Assembly (NCBI GenBank): GCA_031383555.1
Contig: JANMZR010000012.1
Location: 1-6,317 of the forward strand
Reading direction: 5' to 3'
From: JANMZR01 sp031383555
GTDB lineage: Bacteria; Bacteroidota; Bacteroidia; Cytophagales; Spirosomataceae
DNA: 6,317 bases
The notes under the pieces are model-generated. The model was given only the letters and a program-made list of their open reading frames with translations, made no database searches and was not told the DNA's origin. The translations under genes were made by a program, and so were the position numbers. Of this stretch, positions 6,227 through 6,317 are shown in pieces (the stretch's first letter is position 1; every line of letters begins with the position of its first letter).

Positions 6227-6256
6227 CAAAAATATTTTTTTTTGCAGAATTGCCAA
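6227..6256 (-). promoter_or_regulatory. Predicted Bacteroidota-type promoter for the sugar block
   Basis: Read on the minus strand, TTG (6256-6254) is followed by exactly 19 bases and then TATTTTTG (6234-6227), a full match to the Bacteroidota -7 pattern TAnnTTTG with the -33 TTG at the expected spacing. Transcription would start near 6220 and give a leader of about 75 bases before the SDR ATG. The rest of 6146-6317 is AT-rich and shows no gene. This is the only spacer in the window where both promoter elements fit. Confidence 0.6.
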
Positions 6257-6317
6257 GGAATAGAAATGTTTTAGATTAATTTTGATAATTATTTTGTCAA
6301 TTCAAAAAAAAATTAAT

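Overview
The window is AT-rich chromosomal DNA (GC roughly one third by eye). It carries seven complete protein genes, all on the minus strand, and no RNA gene, mobile element or CRISPR array that I can see. Protein families, AT-rich spacers, the near absence of Shine-Dalgarno sequences and a good match to the Bacteroidota promoter pattern (TTG, 19 bases, TAnnTTTG) in front of the first gene all point to a Bacteroidota bacterium, probably a Cytophagales-like environmental sugar degrader. The lineage is inferred, not proven.

Transcription runs from high to low coordinates. The first block (6145 down to 2829) looks like part of a non-phosphorylating (oxidative) 6-deoxy-sugar catabolic cluster. 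It encodes an SDR dehydrogenase (5381-6145), an exported SGNH/GDSL esterase (4679-5338), an FAH-family diketo-acid hydrolase (3771-4628) and an L-fuconolactonase-type amidohydrolase (2829-3659). Together they fit the lactonase step and the last two steps of L-fucose (or L-rhamnose) oxidation to pyruvate and L-lactate. The sugar dehydrogenase and the sugar-acid dehydratase are not in the window. The esterase could remove acyl groups from the glycan that supplies the sugar. A strong symmetric terminator-type hairpin lies only 20 bases before the amidohydrolase start and splits this block.

The second block (2711 down to 124) is an Anbu-type gene set: an alpha-E protein (1734-2711), the proteasome-like protease Anbu (966-1700) and a cytoplasmic transglutaminase-like protein (124-966). 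Anbu and the transglutaminase overlap by one base (TAATG). In many bacteria this set also contains a circularly permuted ATP-grasp ligase next to alpha-E, and comparative genomics has proposed a peptide synthesis or tagging and degradation system. Here the ATP-grasp gene is not in the window: alpha-E is preceded directly by the sugar genes. The biological role of the system is unresolved, and this trio is the most interesting part of the window.

Spacers are short (33 to 117 bases). The only longer non-coding stretch is 6146-6317, which holds the predicted promoter and leader of the sugar block. Positions 1-123 hold a weak terminator-like hairpin and nothing else I can support.
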